42,059 nt of DNA from Zoogloea ramigera (GCF_006539865.1 NZ_BJNV01000046.1:1-42059); one strand, 5' to 3'. Shown: positions 1 to 11,370, counted from the first letter of the stretch. Numbers and translations: made by a program. The notes: generated by a model not told the origin, from the letters alone.

Positions 1-1
1 G

Positions 2-346
2 CTAGAAGCCCTGTTCAAGGGCCGGCCGCAGTTCGTCGAGCGGGTCGTGCACAAGGCGCTGGCCACCTACCAAAATGAACTCGTCCGGCTCCGCGAGCTC
101 GCCGACGGCAAGGGCGAGCTGGCCGCCCTCGCCTTTCTCGCCCATGGCATCAAGGGCTCGGCCGGCGCACTCCACGCCACCAGCGTCCATCAGCTGGCCA
201 CCGAGGTGGATGCCGCAGCCCGCGCCGGGAGCGCCGACGCCCGCGAACTGGCGGGCAAACTCGCCGACCAGCTCGAGGCGCTGCTGGGTGAGCTCGAGAT
301 GCGTGTCGCCGCCGACAGCACGCGGCCCCACGACTTCAGCGTCTGA
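2..346 (+). CDS. Hpt domain, C-terminal end of a phosphorelay protein (partial)
   Basis: Only the C-terminal 114 residues are in the window; the reading frame is open to the left edge. Around residue 48 the motif AHGIKGSAG matches the histidine phosphotransfer consensus HxxKGxxG, so His48 is the expected phosphoacceptor, on a four-helix bundle typical of Hpt modules. Hpt domains pass phosphate between receiver domains in hybrid-kinase phosphorelays. A C-terminal position suggests the tail of a hybrid histidine kinase or response regulator, but the upstream domains are not visible. The next gene is convergent, and a hairpin lies between them. The domain call is firm; the identity of the whole protein is unknown. 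Confidence 0.8.
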   Translation, partial: LEALFKGRPQFVERVVHKALATYQNELVRLRELADGKGELAALAFLAHGIKGSAGALHATSVHQLATEVDAAARAGSADARELAGKLADQLEALLGELEMRVAADSTRPHDFSV

Positions 347-356
347 CTACAAAAAC

Positions 357-379
357 AAAGGGCGCCGACGGCGCCCTTT
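357..379 (-). terminator. Intrinsic terminator between the Hpt gene and carbonic anhydrase
   Basis: A perfect 10-bp stem (357-366 with 370-379) closes a GAC loop. Read on the minus strand it is followed by a T-rich tract (TTTGTTTTT), which fits termination of the carbonic anhydrase transcript. It may also stop the convergent plus-strand transcript, though that side lacks a good T tract. Confidence 0.8.
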
Positions 380-415
380 GAAACTCGCTACCAGGTCACG
401 ACAGCAGGCACCCGA

Positions 416-1912
416 TCAACGGGATTCCTTGATCATCCGCCCCCGGATCGACTGGATCGGGCGGGCATTCATCGGATACATCCGCGCAAAGATCGCGATC
501 TGCTCAGACGACAGCTGGGCCGGCTGCTTCATCACCATCCACATCACCCCCTCGCTGCACGGCGGGGTGGTCAGCGAACCCATGTAGGTGTAGTAGCTCC
601 GGTCGGACGGCAGCAGCTGGTTGAGGTCGATGGAGACGCCCTCGGGCGAGTAATCCACGTTCTTCTCGAGGGGCAGGTTGTTCCACAGGGTCTGCACCAG
701 CGGGTGCATCTGCCCGCGCTCCAGGAGCACCGCCACCACTGCCAGGCGGCCGTCGAGGTCTTTGTGCACCAGGTGCACCACCATTTCGAAGCCCTTGCCG
801 TTGATGCGCTCCTCCGACGGGCGGTGGAAGTGGAACTGCACCAGGTCGTAGTAGCGCCCCATCACCTGCAGGCTGCTACCCGGGCCCACCGTCACCTGGA
901 CGGTGTGGCCGTTGTCGACGATGCGGAACTGGGACAGCTTGTAGTCGAAGCGGATCGGCTCGAGCTCCACCTTGATGCCGTCGCGGATGTCGATCGGCGA
1001 CTGGCGCTCGCCAGTGTTGCACAGCTGCCACTCGGGCTTCAGGGTGCCCCAGTTGGCCGGCGCGCCTTCGCCGTCGTAGCTCCAGTGGATCTCGTGGTGG
1101 GCCAGCGGCGTTCCGGCCGCGGCCGGGCCGTGGGCGGCGTGGGATTCGACCCTCACCGGCGCGGTGCGCACCACCCGCGGCCGCGGGCGCGGCGCCACGT
1201 AGGCCGGCACGCGATGCACCTCCGGCGGGGCCTCGGCGTGGGCCCGCTTCTCGGCGACGCGCGGCGGCTCGGGGGCCCTCTCGGCCGGCTCGGCCTTGGG
1301 CGGCGGCGCCGGCTTGTCGATGAAGCTCTTCTTGATTGGCTGGGGCGCCTCGGCGGCGTGCTCGCCCTTGGCCTCCGCCACCTGGGTCACCGCGGCCTTC
1401 TCTGCGCCCCGGGCGGGGCGGTAGTCGGCGGTGCGCACCTCCGGTTTGGCGGCCGGCGTCGCCGGCGCGGCCTGGGCGCTCTGGGCCGCGCGGGAGGCAT
1501 TCTTGGCCAGCTGGGAGATGTCGGCCGGCTTGCACACGTCGCGCCACAGCTTCTCGTCAACGCTGCCGATGGCGATCGGCATGTCTTTCTCGACCTTGAC
1601 CTTCTCGTCCTTCACGACGGTGGAGTCGGCATCCAGATAGACCCGCTTGATCGTCGCGAAGGTCTGGTTGCGGCAGTCGTAACGGTTGAGCGCCTTCACC
1701 GTCATGTAGCCGGCGGCGGCGGCCTCGCTCTCGGAGAGCACGATGCGGCCCCAGGCCACCTTGGTGCCCGGGTCGGACTGCAGGATGCTGGCGCGGTCCA
1801 GCTCTATCGTGCGTTTCTTGTCGGACGCGACGGTCTGCCAGTCGGCGGCCATGGCGGCGGTGGAGCCAGCCAGTATCAGCACGGCGGCCAGGGGGTGCAT
1901 GCGGTGGCGCAT
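416..1912 (-). CDS. Alpha-class carbonic anhydrase with an N-terminal extension
   Basis: This 498-residue exported protein should hydrate CO2 to bicarbonate in the periplasm. The ATG at 1912 was chosen because a GGAG lies about 8 bases upstream and a signal peptide follows (MRHRMHPLAAVLILAGS). Residues about 25-130 resemble the surface-adhesin E-like domain, and 140-260 are a proline/alanine-rich linker. The alpha-CA domain fills roughly 270-498: SPIDI, a proton-shuttle-type NGH, zinc ligands His361 and His363 (HFH) and His380 (HLVH), and SLTTPP. The second-shell Glu that normally precedes the third zinc His (Glu117 in human CA II numbering) is Val378. Typical bacterial alpha-CAs are about 220-250 residues, so the extension doubles the size. 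The family call is firm; full activity is less certain. Confidence 0.88.
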   Translation of the reverse strand: MRHRMHPLAAVLILAGSTAAMAADWQTVASDKKRTIELDRASILQSDPGTKVAWGRIVLSESEAAAAGYMTVKALNRYDCRNQTFATIKRVYLDADSTVVKDEKVKVEKDMPIAIGSVDEKLWRDVCKPADISQLAKNASRAAQSAQAAPATPAAKPEVRTADYRPARGAEKAAVTQVAEAKGEHAAEAPQPIKKSFIDKPAPPPKAEPAERAPEPPRVAEKRAHAEAPPEVHRVPAYVAPRPRPRVVRTAPVRVESHAAHGPAAAGTPLAHHEIHWSYDGEGAPANWGTLKPEWQLCNTGERQSPIDIRDGIKVELEPIRFDYKLSQFRIVDNGHTVQVTVGPGSSLQVMGRYYDLVQFHFHRPSEERINGKGFEMVVHLVHKDLDGRLAVVAVLLERGQMHPLVQTLWNNLPLEKNVDYSPEGVSIDLNQLLPSDRSYYTYMGSLTTPPCSEGVMWMVMKQPAQLSSEQIAIFARMYPMNARPIQSIRGRMIKESR

Positions 1913-2028
1913 GGAGCTTCTCCGGGGGAAAGAGGTGGGCCGACAGGCGGCCAGATGCCCTTTATTTCGGCCCACGGCGGACAAAGCTTTAGCGCCCCCG
2001 CCCAAAGCCACGATAATCCTGCCAAATC

Positions 2029-2057
2029 TTGCATTTACCGCCTGCTTCCAGTACTTT
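2029..2057 (+). promoter_or_regulatory. Predicted sigma70 promoter of thiC
   Basis: TTGCAT (2029-2034) and TACTTT (2052-2057) are separated by 17 bases. They sit just before the TPP riboswitch, so transcription would start a few bases ahead of the aptamer. The placement supports the call; the -10 box is only moderate. Confidence 0.5.
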
Positions 2058-2060
2058 TGC

Positions 2061-4111
<2,051 letters not shown>

Positions 4112-4161
4112 GGGCGGGTACAAGACCGCGCAGGCTGCCAGGCCTGCACGCCAAAACAAAC

Positions 4162-4189
4162 CGGGCCGCGCAAGCGGCCCGATTCGTTT
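4162..4189. terminator. Bidirectional terminator between thiC and the glycosyltransferase gene
   Basis: A perfect 8-bp GC stem (4162-4169 with 4174-4181) closes a GCAA tetraloop. A partly T-rich tail follows on the plus strand, and TTTGTTTT follows on the minus strand. It lies between two convergent genes and can serve both. Confidence 0.8.
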
Positions 4190-4208
4190 ATGGGTGAAGT
4201 CTCGCCGC

Positions 4209-5393
4209 TCAGGCCCCGGCCGCCGCCGGCAATGCCGCCGGGGCGTGCCGTTCGAGCAAGTCCCGGTACAACCAGGCCAGGCGCGCCGCCATCGCGGTGT
4301 CCGACCACTCCGCCGCATACGCGGGCGCATCCGCCGCCAGGCGCTGGCGGGCCGATGCGTCGCCCAGCAGCCGGCCCACCGCCTCGCCGAAGGCTTCAGG
4401 CTCCGGCGGCGGTGCCAGCGAGGCCCGCCGCGGGCCAAGGATGTCCACGGTGCCCATCTCCGCCAGCGCCACCACCGGCAGGCCGGCGGCCATCGCCTCC
4501 AGCAGCACCAGGCCCTGGGTCTCGGTGCGCGACGCGAAGACGAACACATCGGCCGCCGCGTAACAGGCCGGCAGCGCGTCGGCCCGGTCGAGGTAGCCGA
4601 TGAAGCGCACCGCCTCGCCCAGCCCCTCCCGCCTCACCCGGGCCTCCAGCTCCGCCCGCGCTGGCCCCTCGCCGGCGATCAGCAGCAGCACGTCCGGCCG
4701 CCGGCGCAGCGCCTGCGGGAGCGCATCGAGCAGGAAGCCGATGTTCTTCTCGTGGGCCACCCGGCCGACGAAGAGCGCCACCGGGCGCTCCGGCGCGATG
4801 CCGTGCTGGGCGCGGAAGGCCGCGCCGTCGCAGCCCCGGAAGCGCTCGATGGGGATGCCCGTCGGCAGCACGTGCAGTGGCACCCCGACACCGTAGCCGA
4901 GCAGCCGCTCGCGCATCGCGGTGGACGGCACGATGACCCCGTCCAGCGCGTTGCACTGGCGCCGCGACAGGCCCCGCGCCCGGCGCTTCAGCCAGCCGGC
5001 GGGGAGCATCGGCGCGTAGTGCTGCAGATATTCCTCGAACAGGGTGTGGTAGGTGGCGATCACCGGCAGCCCCCGCCGGCGGGCCGCCGCGAGGCCGGCG
5101 TAGTGGGCGACGAAGGGCGTCTGGATATGCACCAGGTCGCAACCCTCGGCCGCGGCCAGCACGGCCCGGTGCATCGCCCGCCAGCCCACCAGGCGGTCTT
5201 CCCGGTCGCCCGGCACCGGCCAGCCGGGCACCCGCACAACGCCCGGCTCGTCGGGCTCGGCACCGTAGCGGGGCGCCACCAGGCGCAGCTCGACCCCCAA
5301 CGCCGCCAGCGTGCGGCGGAAGGTTTCGATGGACGTGGACACCCCATTGACCCGGGGGAAATACACGTCGGACACCATCAGGATGCGCATCAT
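4209..5393 (-). CDS. Glycosyltransferase family 4 (GT-B fold)
   Basis: A 394-residue retaining glycosyltransferase of the GT4 type. The N-terminal Rossmann half starts MVSDVYFPRVNGVS, and the C-terminal nucleotide-sugar half carries FVGRVAHEKN and the family EX7E motif (ETQGLVLLE). It resembles GDP-mannose-dependent or SqdX-like transferases that decorate glycolipids; the acceptor cannot be read from sequence. Two tandem ATGs (5393, 5390) and an upstream TTG are possible starts; I chose the first ATG. The metallophosphoesterase gene lies 87 bases upstream in the same direction, which suggests a shared lipid or envelope role. Confidence 0.85.
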   Translation of the reverse strand: MMRILMVSDVYFPRVNGVSTSIETFRRTLAALGVELRLVAPRYGAEPDEPGVVRVPGWPVPGDREDRLVGWRAMHRAVLAAAEGCDLVHIQTPFVAHYAGLAAARRRGLPVIATYHTLFEEYLQHYAPMLPAGWLKRRARGLSRRQCNALDGVIVPSTAMRERLLGYGVGVPLHVLPTGIPIERFRGCDGAAFRAQHGIAPERPVALFVGRVAHEKNIGFLLDALPQALRRRPDVLLLIAGEGPARAELEARVRREGLGEAVRFIGYLDRADALPACYAAADVFVFASRTETQGLVLLEAMAAGLPVVALAEMGTVDILGPRRASLAPPPEPEAFGEAVGRLLGDASARQRLAADAPAYAAEWSDTAMAARLAWLYRDLLERHAPAALPAAAGA

Positions 5394-5480
5394 CAAGCTT
5401 CCCGCGGGGCATGCCCGCCAGCCCCGGACCCGCCGGGTTTAGTGTGTGGATGCCGCCCCGGCGCCAGGCGCGGCGGCAGC

Positions 5481-6278
5481 TCAGACCTCGGCCGTGCCCG
5501 AGACTGCCTCGAGGCTCGCCCCGGTCGGCGGGGCGCTCACCTGCCGGGTGCCCCAGTGGATCAGCTCGAGCCGGCCGTCGAAGTGTTCGACGATGGCGGT
5601 GCACGAATCCACCCAGTCGCCGCAATTGACGTATTGCAGGCCGTCGATCTCGCGGATCGTGGCCCAGTGGATGTGGCCGCAGATCACCCCGTCGAGGCCG
5701 CGCTCGCGGGCCTGGTGCACCGCCGACGCCTCGAAATCGAAGATGAAGTTGAGCGCCGTCTTGACCTTGCGCTTGGCGTAGCCCGCCAGCGACCAGTAGC
5801 CCGAGATCCCCAGCTTGCGGCGCCCCCACGAGAACCAGCAGTTGAGCCGCACGAGCAGGTCGTAGGCCCGGTCGCCGAGCATCGCCACCCAGCGGTGATG
5901 GCGGGTCACCTGGTCGAACTGGTCGCCGTGGATCAGCAGGAAGCGCTTGCCGTCGGCGGTTTCGTGCACCAGCTCGCTCGCCACCTCGATGTCACCGAAG
6001 ACCACGCCGCAGTAGTCGCGCAGGGCCTCGTCGTGGTTGCCGGGGATCAGCACCACCCGCTCGCCGCGCCGGGCCCGGCGCAGCAGCTTCTGGACCACCG
6101 TGTTGTGGGACGGCTTCCAGCAGATGCTGCGGCTCATCGCCCAGAAATCCACGATGTCGCCGATCAGGAAGATGTGCTCCGCCGCGTGTTCGCGCAGGAA
6201 CTCCACCAGGCGCTCCGCCTGGCAGGCCCGCGTCCCCAGGTGGATGTCGGAGAGAAAGATTGATCTGACCCTTGGCAT
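5481..6278 (-). CDS. UDP-2,3-diacylglucosamine diphosphatase-like metallophosphoesterase
   Basis: A 265-residue calcineurin-like phosphoesterase with all the metal-binding blocks: SDIHLG, GDIVDFW, GNHDE, HGDQFD and GHIH. This arrangement matches the LpxH/UDP-2,3-diacylglucosamine diphosphatase branch, which cleaves pyrophosphate bonds in lipid A precursors, but many members of the branch have other substrates. Pairing with a GT4 glycosyltransferase downstream suggests glycolipid metabolism. It is divergent from the DUF6394 gene, with a 161-base gap. I do not claim it is the essential LpxH of the cell. Confidence 0.82.
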   Translation of the reverse strand: MPRVRSIFLSDIHLGTRACQAERLVEFLREHAAEHIFLIGDIVDFWAMSRSICWKPSHNTVVQKLLRRARRGERVVLIPGNHDEALRDYCGVVFGDIEVASELVHETADGKRFLLIHGDQFDQVTRHHRWVAMLGDRAYDLLVRLNCWFSWGRRKLGISGYWSLAGYAKRKVKTALNFIFDFEASAVHQARERGLDGVICGHIHWATIREIDGLQYVNCGDWVDSCTAIVEHFDGRLELIHWGTRQVSAPPTGASLEAVSGTAEV

Positions 6279-6439
6279 GGCGACACGATCGCCAAGCGCG
6301 GTGAATGCGTCGTGACACGCGGGTTAAGGGGTGATGACAGCGCGGGCCGCCGCCGCAACGTTTTTTCTGCGCCGCCGCAAGGCATGGGCCCGCCGGCCGG
6401 TGCTAGGATTCGGCCATCGACCACCCACCAGGCCCTGTG

Positions 6440-6823
6440 ATGAACCTCGAAAAAGTCATCTTCGGTTTCTTCATCGTCTTTGCCGCCACGCTCAACTTCG
6501 GCTTCTTCATCGGCGACATCGACAACCCCGTCCACCACGAAATCTACGAGCTCTTTGCGGCGGTGGTGGTCAACCTGATCGCCACCGTACTCAAGTTCGG
6601 CGACCGCACCCAGATCGGCGCCATCCACCTGGCCACCAGCCTGGTGGCCGACCTGCAGCTGCTGGCCGCCGCCATGGTGTGGGGCTACGCGGTGCATGTA
6701 ACGGGCGCAGGCCTCACCGGCTCCACCATGTCGAGCATCGTCTCGCTGTCGGGGGGCGCGCTGTTCGCCAACATCGTCTCGGTGATCATCCTGATCGCCG
6801 AGACCATCATGCAGCGGCGCTGA
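6440..6823 (+). CDS. DUF6394-like small membrane protein
   Basis: A 127-residue protein with hydrophobic segments near residues 5-25, 40-55, 68-88 and 100-120, so about four membrane helices. The acidic stretch GDIDNPVHHE follows the first helix. I recognise it as DUF6394-like. No function is established to my knowledge, but the next gene, 13 bases downstream in the same direction, is a potassium channel, so co-function in ion transport is plausible. A GTG sits directly before the chosen ATG and could also serve as the start. Confidence 0.65.
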   Translation: MNLEKVIFGFFIVFAATLNFGFFIGDIDNPVHHEIYELFAAVVVNLIATVLKFGDRTQIGAIHLATSLVADLQLLAAAMVWGYAVHVTGAGLTGSTMSSIVSLSGGALFANIVSVIILIAETIMQRR

Positions 6824-6836
6824 CAGCCTCCTCGTC

Positions 6837-8564
6837 GTGACCCACACCAGCACGATCTTCCTGGTCCTGCGGCGGCTGCGCACGCCGCTGCTGGTGCTGA
6901 TCACGCTGTTCGCGATCTCGGTGCTCGGCCTCACGCTGATGCCCGGCCCGCCCGACCCGAACGGCGGCCAGCTGCCGCGGATGAGCTTCTTCCACGCGGT
7001 GTACTTCATCAGCTACACCGCCACCACCATCGGCTTCGGCGAGATCCCCTACGCCTTCTCCGAGCAGCAGCGCCTGTGGACGGTGGTGTGCATCTACATG
7101 TCGGTGGTCGGCTGGGCCTATACCCTGGGCTCGGTGTTCGCGATGCTGCAGGACAAGAACTTCCTCAACGCGCTGGCCGTGCAGCGCTTCGCCCGGCAGG
7201 TCCGGCGCCTGCGGGAGCACTTCTTCCTGGTGTGCGGCTACGGCGAGGCCGGCCACCTTATCTGCCAGGCCCTCGACGAGCTCGGCTACCGGGCGGTGGT
7301 GATCGAGAAGGACGAGGTCAAGATCGGCGACCTCGAGCTGCAGAGCTACCAGGCCGACGTGCCGGCCCTGTGCGCCGACGCCGGCCAGCCCGACACGCTC
7401 ATCTTCGCCGGCCTCACCAGCAAATACTGCCGCGGCGTGATGGCCCTCACCAACGACGACAGCACCAACCTCGCCGTCGCCATCGCGGCGCGCCTGCTGG
7501 CCCCGGCGCTGCCCGCCCTGTGCCGCGCCGAGCACGCCGACACGGTGGCCAACATGGCCTCCTTCGGCACCCGCCACATCATCAACCCCTTCGAGAAGTT
7601 CGCCGAATACATGGCCCTGGCGCTGCACTCGCCGGCGGCCTACAACCTGCTCCTGTGGCTCACCGGCCTGCCCGGCACCACCGTCGCCCGCCACCGGGAG
7701 CCGCCAAAGGGCAAGTGGGTGCTGTGCGGCTACGGCGCCTTCGGCAAGGTGATGACCCGGGCCCTCGAAAACGCCGGCCTGCCCGTCACCATCATCGACC
7801 GCGCCGCCCCCCTCGCCCCCGACCACACCTGGTACAAGGGCGACGGCACCGGCGCCGACGCCCTCGCCGCGGCGGGCATCAGCGACGCCGTCGGCATCGT
7901 CGCCGCCACCGCCAGCGATGTGAACAACCTGTCCACGGTGGTCACCGCCAAGCAGCTCAACCCGGCCCTGTTCACGGTGCTGCGCCAGAACCACGTGGCC
8001 AACCGCACGCTCTTCGACGCCTTCGAGTCCGACTTCGCCATGGTGCCGGCCGAGATCGTCGCCCACGAATGCCTGGCCATCCTCACCACGCCGCTGCTCA
8101 CGCCCTTCCTCGATCGGGTGCGCTCCGCCGACGACGCCTGGGCCGGCGCGCTGCTCGAAGAGCTCACCGGGCGCTTCGGGTGGGACGTGCCCTGCGTCTG
8201 GAGCGTGTCGATCAACCTGCTCCAGAGCCCCGCCGTGTATCGCGTGATGATGCGCCACGAGGCCCGGCTGAGCCTGTCGGCGCTGCTGCGCGCCCCGGTC
8301 ACCGACCGCCCGCCGCTGGCCTGCACGCCGCTCCTGCTGCTGCGCGAGGGCGACCCGCCCCGCTACCTGCCCGACGGCGAGCTCGAAATCCGGCTGGGTG
8401 ACCAGCTGCTTTTCGCCGGCACCGAGGAGGCCCGCCGCGACCTGGGCATGACCCTCTTCAACGGCCACACCCTGCAGTTCGTCCTCACCGGCCGCGACCT
8501 GCCGGGCGGGCTGATCTGGGAATGGCTGGCGCAGCGGAGGGAAGCGCGGAGTAGGTCGAGTTAG
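6837..8564 (+). CDS. Potassium channel with tandem RCK/TrkA-N domains
   Basis: A 575-residue ion channel. Residues 15-35 and 80-105 are membrane helices flanking a pore loop whose filter reads TTIGFGE (63-69), the potassium signature with Phe in place of the common Tyr. Two Rossmann RCK domains follow, marked by CGYGEAGH near 133 and CGYGAFGK near 298, and a TrkA-C-like segment closes the protein. The start is GTG with a weak ribosome site; it lies 13 bases after the DUF6394 gene. The last codons and the stop lie inside a REP-like palindrome, so the C terminus may have been altered by its insertion. Confidence 0.85.
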   Translation: MTHTSTIFLVLRRLRTPLLVLITLFAISVLGLTLMPGPPDPNGGQLPRMSFFHAVYFISYTATTIGFGEIPYAFSEQQRLWTVVCIYMSVVGWAYTLGSVFAMLQDKNFLNALAVQRFARQVRRLREHFFLVCGYGEAGHLICQALDELGYRAVVIEKDEVKIGDLELQSYQADVPALCADAGQPDTLIFAGLTSKYCRGVMALTNDDSTNLAVAIAARLLAPALPALCRAEHADTVANMASFGTRHIINPFEKFAEYMALALHSPAAYNLLLWLTGLPGTTVARHREPPKGKWVLCGYGAFGKVMTRALENAGLPVTIIDRAAPLAPDHTWYKGDGTGADALAAAGISDAVGIVAATASDVNNLSTVVTAKQLNPALFTVLRQNHVANRTLFDAFESDFAMVPAEIVAHECLAILTTPLLTPFLDRVRSADDAWAGALLEELTGRFGWDVPCVWSVSINLLQSPAVYRVMMRHEARLSLSALLRAPVTDRPPLACTPLLLLREGDPPRYLPDGELEIRLGDQLLFAGTEEARRDLGMTLFNGHTLQFVLTGRDLPGGLIWEWLAQRREARSRSS

Positions 8565-8580
8565 CGCAGCGTAACCCGAC
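8555..8580. repeat. REP-like palindrome at the 3' end of the channel gene
   Basis: An imperfect inverted repeat: GTCGAGTTA on the left, TAACCCGAC on the right and a GCGCAGCG centre. It resembles REP-type palindromes seen at gene ends in many proteobacteria. It overlaps the stop codon of the channel gene (8562-8564). Confidence 0.6.
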
Positions 8581-8746
8581 GGCCTTGGGGTCATGGTTCT
8601 GCAGCCACGTGGCCATGCTCGCTTGTTTGCTGTTCGCCGATCTCCATCAACGAACAAAACGCCAACCCCGCCCCGGGCACCCCACCGTGCGCCCCCGCCC
8701 CCACGGCGGCTACAATGCCGCGCCGCAACGCCCCCGGAACCCCACC

Positions 8747-9118
8747 ATGCTCACCCTCCTCTTCCGCCTTCCCCGGCCCCTGCTGAAAAGCGCCTTCATC
8801 GCCGCGGTGCTCGTCGTCTTCGCGCTGACGATGATGCCGCTACCCGAGATGACCCAGGTCGTGTCGTCCCAGGACAAGTTCGAGCACGCCATTGCCTTTC
8901 TGGTGCTGATGCTGCTGGGCGCCGGCGGCTGGCCGGGGCGGGGCGGGCGGATTGCCGTGGGGCTGAGCGCCTACGGGCTGCTGATCGAGATCTGCCAGCA
9001 CACCCTCACCACCAACCGCTTCGGCGACCCCTGGGACTGGGTGGCCGATTCGGTGGGGGTGGCGATCGGCTGGCTGCTGGTACGCCGCGCCGCGCGGGGA
9101 GGCGTGGCCTCCGCCTGA
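8747..9118 (+). CDS. VanZ-like membrane protein
   Basis: A 123-residue integral membrane protein with about four helices. It has the VanZ-type features DKFEHAIAF after the first helix and an EICQ...GDPWDWVADSVGVAIG stretch in the second half. VanZ relatives are widespread and mostly uncharacterised; they are named for a teicoplanin-resistance protein, but no resistance role should be inferred here. The ATG at 8747 was chosen because the similarity begins there; the upstream reading frame is proline/arginine-rich and looks non-coding. The 182 bases before it hold only the REP-like palindrome. The first minisatellite starts within 10 bases of its stop codon. Confidence 0.75.
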   Translation: MLTLLFRLPRPLLKSAFIAAVLVVFALTMMPLPEMTQVVSSQDKFEHAIAFLVLMLLGAGGWPGRGGRIAVGLSAYGLLIEICQHTLTTNRFGDPWDWVADSVGVAIGWLLVRRAARGGVASA

Positions 9119-9127
9119 GGGGCGGGC

Positions 9128-9415
9128 ACAATTTGCTCCCGCCCCGAGCACCATTACTCCCGCCGCGAGAAACAGTACTACCGCGGATAGAAACATTGCT
9201 CCCGCCGGGAGAAACATTACCGCTCCGTGGAGAAACATTGCTCCCCGCAGCGGTAAATTTGCTCTCGCAGGTATTAATGTTTCTACGCCGGGGTAGAAAC
9301 ATTACTCGCCACAAGAGAAACATTGCTGCTTTTTGCAGCATCGTTACTACCCGGACCCACCAATGTTTCCGTTGGCGAGAGAAATTTTGGTGCACTCAGG
9401 TAGCAACATTTCTCC
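9128..9415. repeat. Minisatellite A: 21-bp hairpin-repeat array
   Basis: At least eleven tandem units, mostly 21 bp, each made of an 8-bp block (consensus AAACATTG or AAACATTA) and a 13-bp block that tends to be an inverted repeat, CTnnn...nnnAG. Clear blocks start at 9149, 9170, 9191, 9212, 9233, 9297 and 9318. Several hairpin arms differ yet still pair: CTCCC/GGGAG (9199-9211), CTCC/GGAG (9223-9232), CTAC/GTAG (9283-9296) and CTGC/GCAG (9326-9338). One unit (9275-9296) is 22 bp, which shifts the frame, and the array decays after about 9360. It fills most of the 392-base gap between vanZ and the DUF2322 gene. Confidence 0.85.
9275..9304. repeat. 12-bp perfect inverted repeat inside minisatellite A
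   Basis: TAATGTTTCTAC (9275-9286) and GTAGAAACATTA (9293-9304) pair perfectly around a GCCGGG loop. Here the AAACATT block appears once in each orientation, making the strongest hairpin of the array. Confidence 0.9.
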
Positions 9416-9457
9416 GGCCAACAGCAAATACCCCAAGCCTGCGGCTGCGGAAGCACC

Positions 9458-9487
9458 AAAAAACAAGGGCCGCCCGCAGGCAGCCCT
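9458..9487 (-). terminator. Intrinsic terminator of the DUF2322 gene
   Basis: A 9-bp stem with one G-T pair (9466-9474 with 9479-9487) closes a 4-base loop. On the minus strand it is followed by a run rich in T (TTGTTTTTT). It lies about 24 bases after the DUF2322 stop codon. Confidence 0.85.
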
Positions 9488-9510
9488 CATCTCACTGGTG
9501 ACAGCCGGGA

Positions 9511-9828
9511 TCAGGTGGCGAAGACGTGCTTCACCCGCAGCGTCTCGCCGCGCTCGACCAGCCCGATCAGGCGGTCGATGTTGGGGTGCTTGCCCGGGTT
9601 GAGGCGCGCATCCTCGCTGTGCTCGGCGTAGATCTCGATGCCCTGGGTAGCGGCCTCGGGGGTGATCGCCCCGTGGAGCTGGCCGAGGTGGTTGTAGACC
9701 GCCAGCGAGCCGGCCTGGCCGGGCTTGTTCTCGATGGTGGCGACCACCTCGCCGGCGGCGTCGAGGAGCTGCAGCGCGGCCAGATGCGAGACGCCGGGCA
9801 GGGTCTTGAGTTTGTCGGCGAATGCCAT
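9511..9828 (-). CDS. DUF2322 family protein
   Basis: A small soluble protein of 105 residues. The run GEVVATIENKPGQAGSLAVY, a central YAEH and the sequence NPGKHPNIDRL are the conserved features by which I recognise DUF2322; its function is unknown. There is no signal peptide or membrane segment. It lies 69 bases downstream of purB on the same strand and may be cotranscribed. A terminator follows. Confidence 0.7.
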   Translation of the reverse strand: MAFADKLKTLPGVSHLAALQLLDAAGEVVATIENKPGQAGSLAVYNHLGQLHGAITPEAATQGIEIYAEHSEDARLNPGKHPNIDRLIGLVERGETLRVKHVFAT

Positions 9829-9897
9829 GGAAAAATCTCCGGAGTAAAAACGGGAGCTGCAGGGGCGACCGAAGCCGGCCCTGCCGCCCCGCGGCGA

Positions 9898-11312
<1,415 letters not shown>

Positions 11313-11314
<2 letters not shown>

Positions 11315-11340
11315 GGCCCCCGCTTCGCCGATGATAAAAT
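11313..11340 (+). promoter_or_regulatory. Predicted sigma70 promoter of the UPF0114-fumarase unit
   Basis: TTGGCC (11313-11318) and TAAAAT (11335-11340) with a 16-base spacer, ending 30 bases before the start codon. The -10 box is good and the -35 box is moderate. Confidence 0.4.
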
Positions 11341-11370
11341 CCGGCCTTCCCCAAACTGCAGTTCTCCAAC

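Noticed and set aside
6807-8657. Long open frame antisense to the potassium channel gene
   Set aside because: It lies opposite a clear channel with pore and RCK motifs; long antisense frames are expected in high-GC DNA.
9006-9395. Repeat protein encoded across minisatellite A (heptad-like SNVSP units on the minus strand)
   Set aside because: The frame stays open because 21 is a multiple of three, but the 22-bp unit switches the reading of the core from one frame to another (MF to NV), so no single frame keeps the pattern; no ribosome site is seen.
9128-9415. CRISPR array
   Set aside because: The constant block is only 8 bp and degenerate, the variable parts are 13 bp and self-complementary, and no cas genes are nearby.
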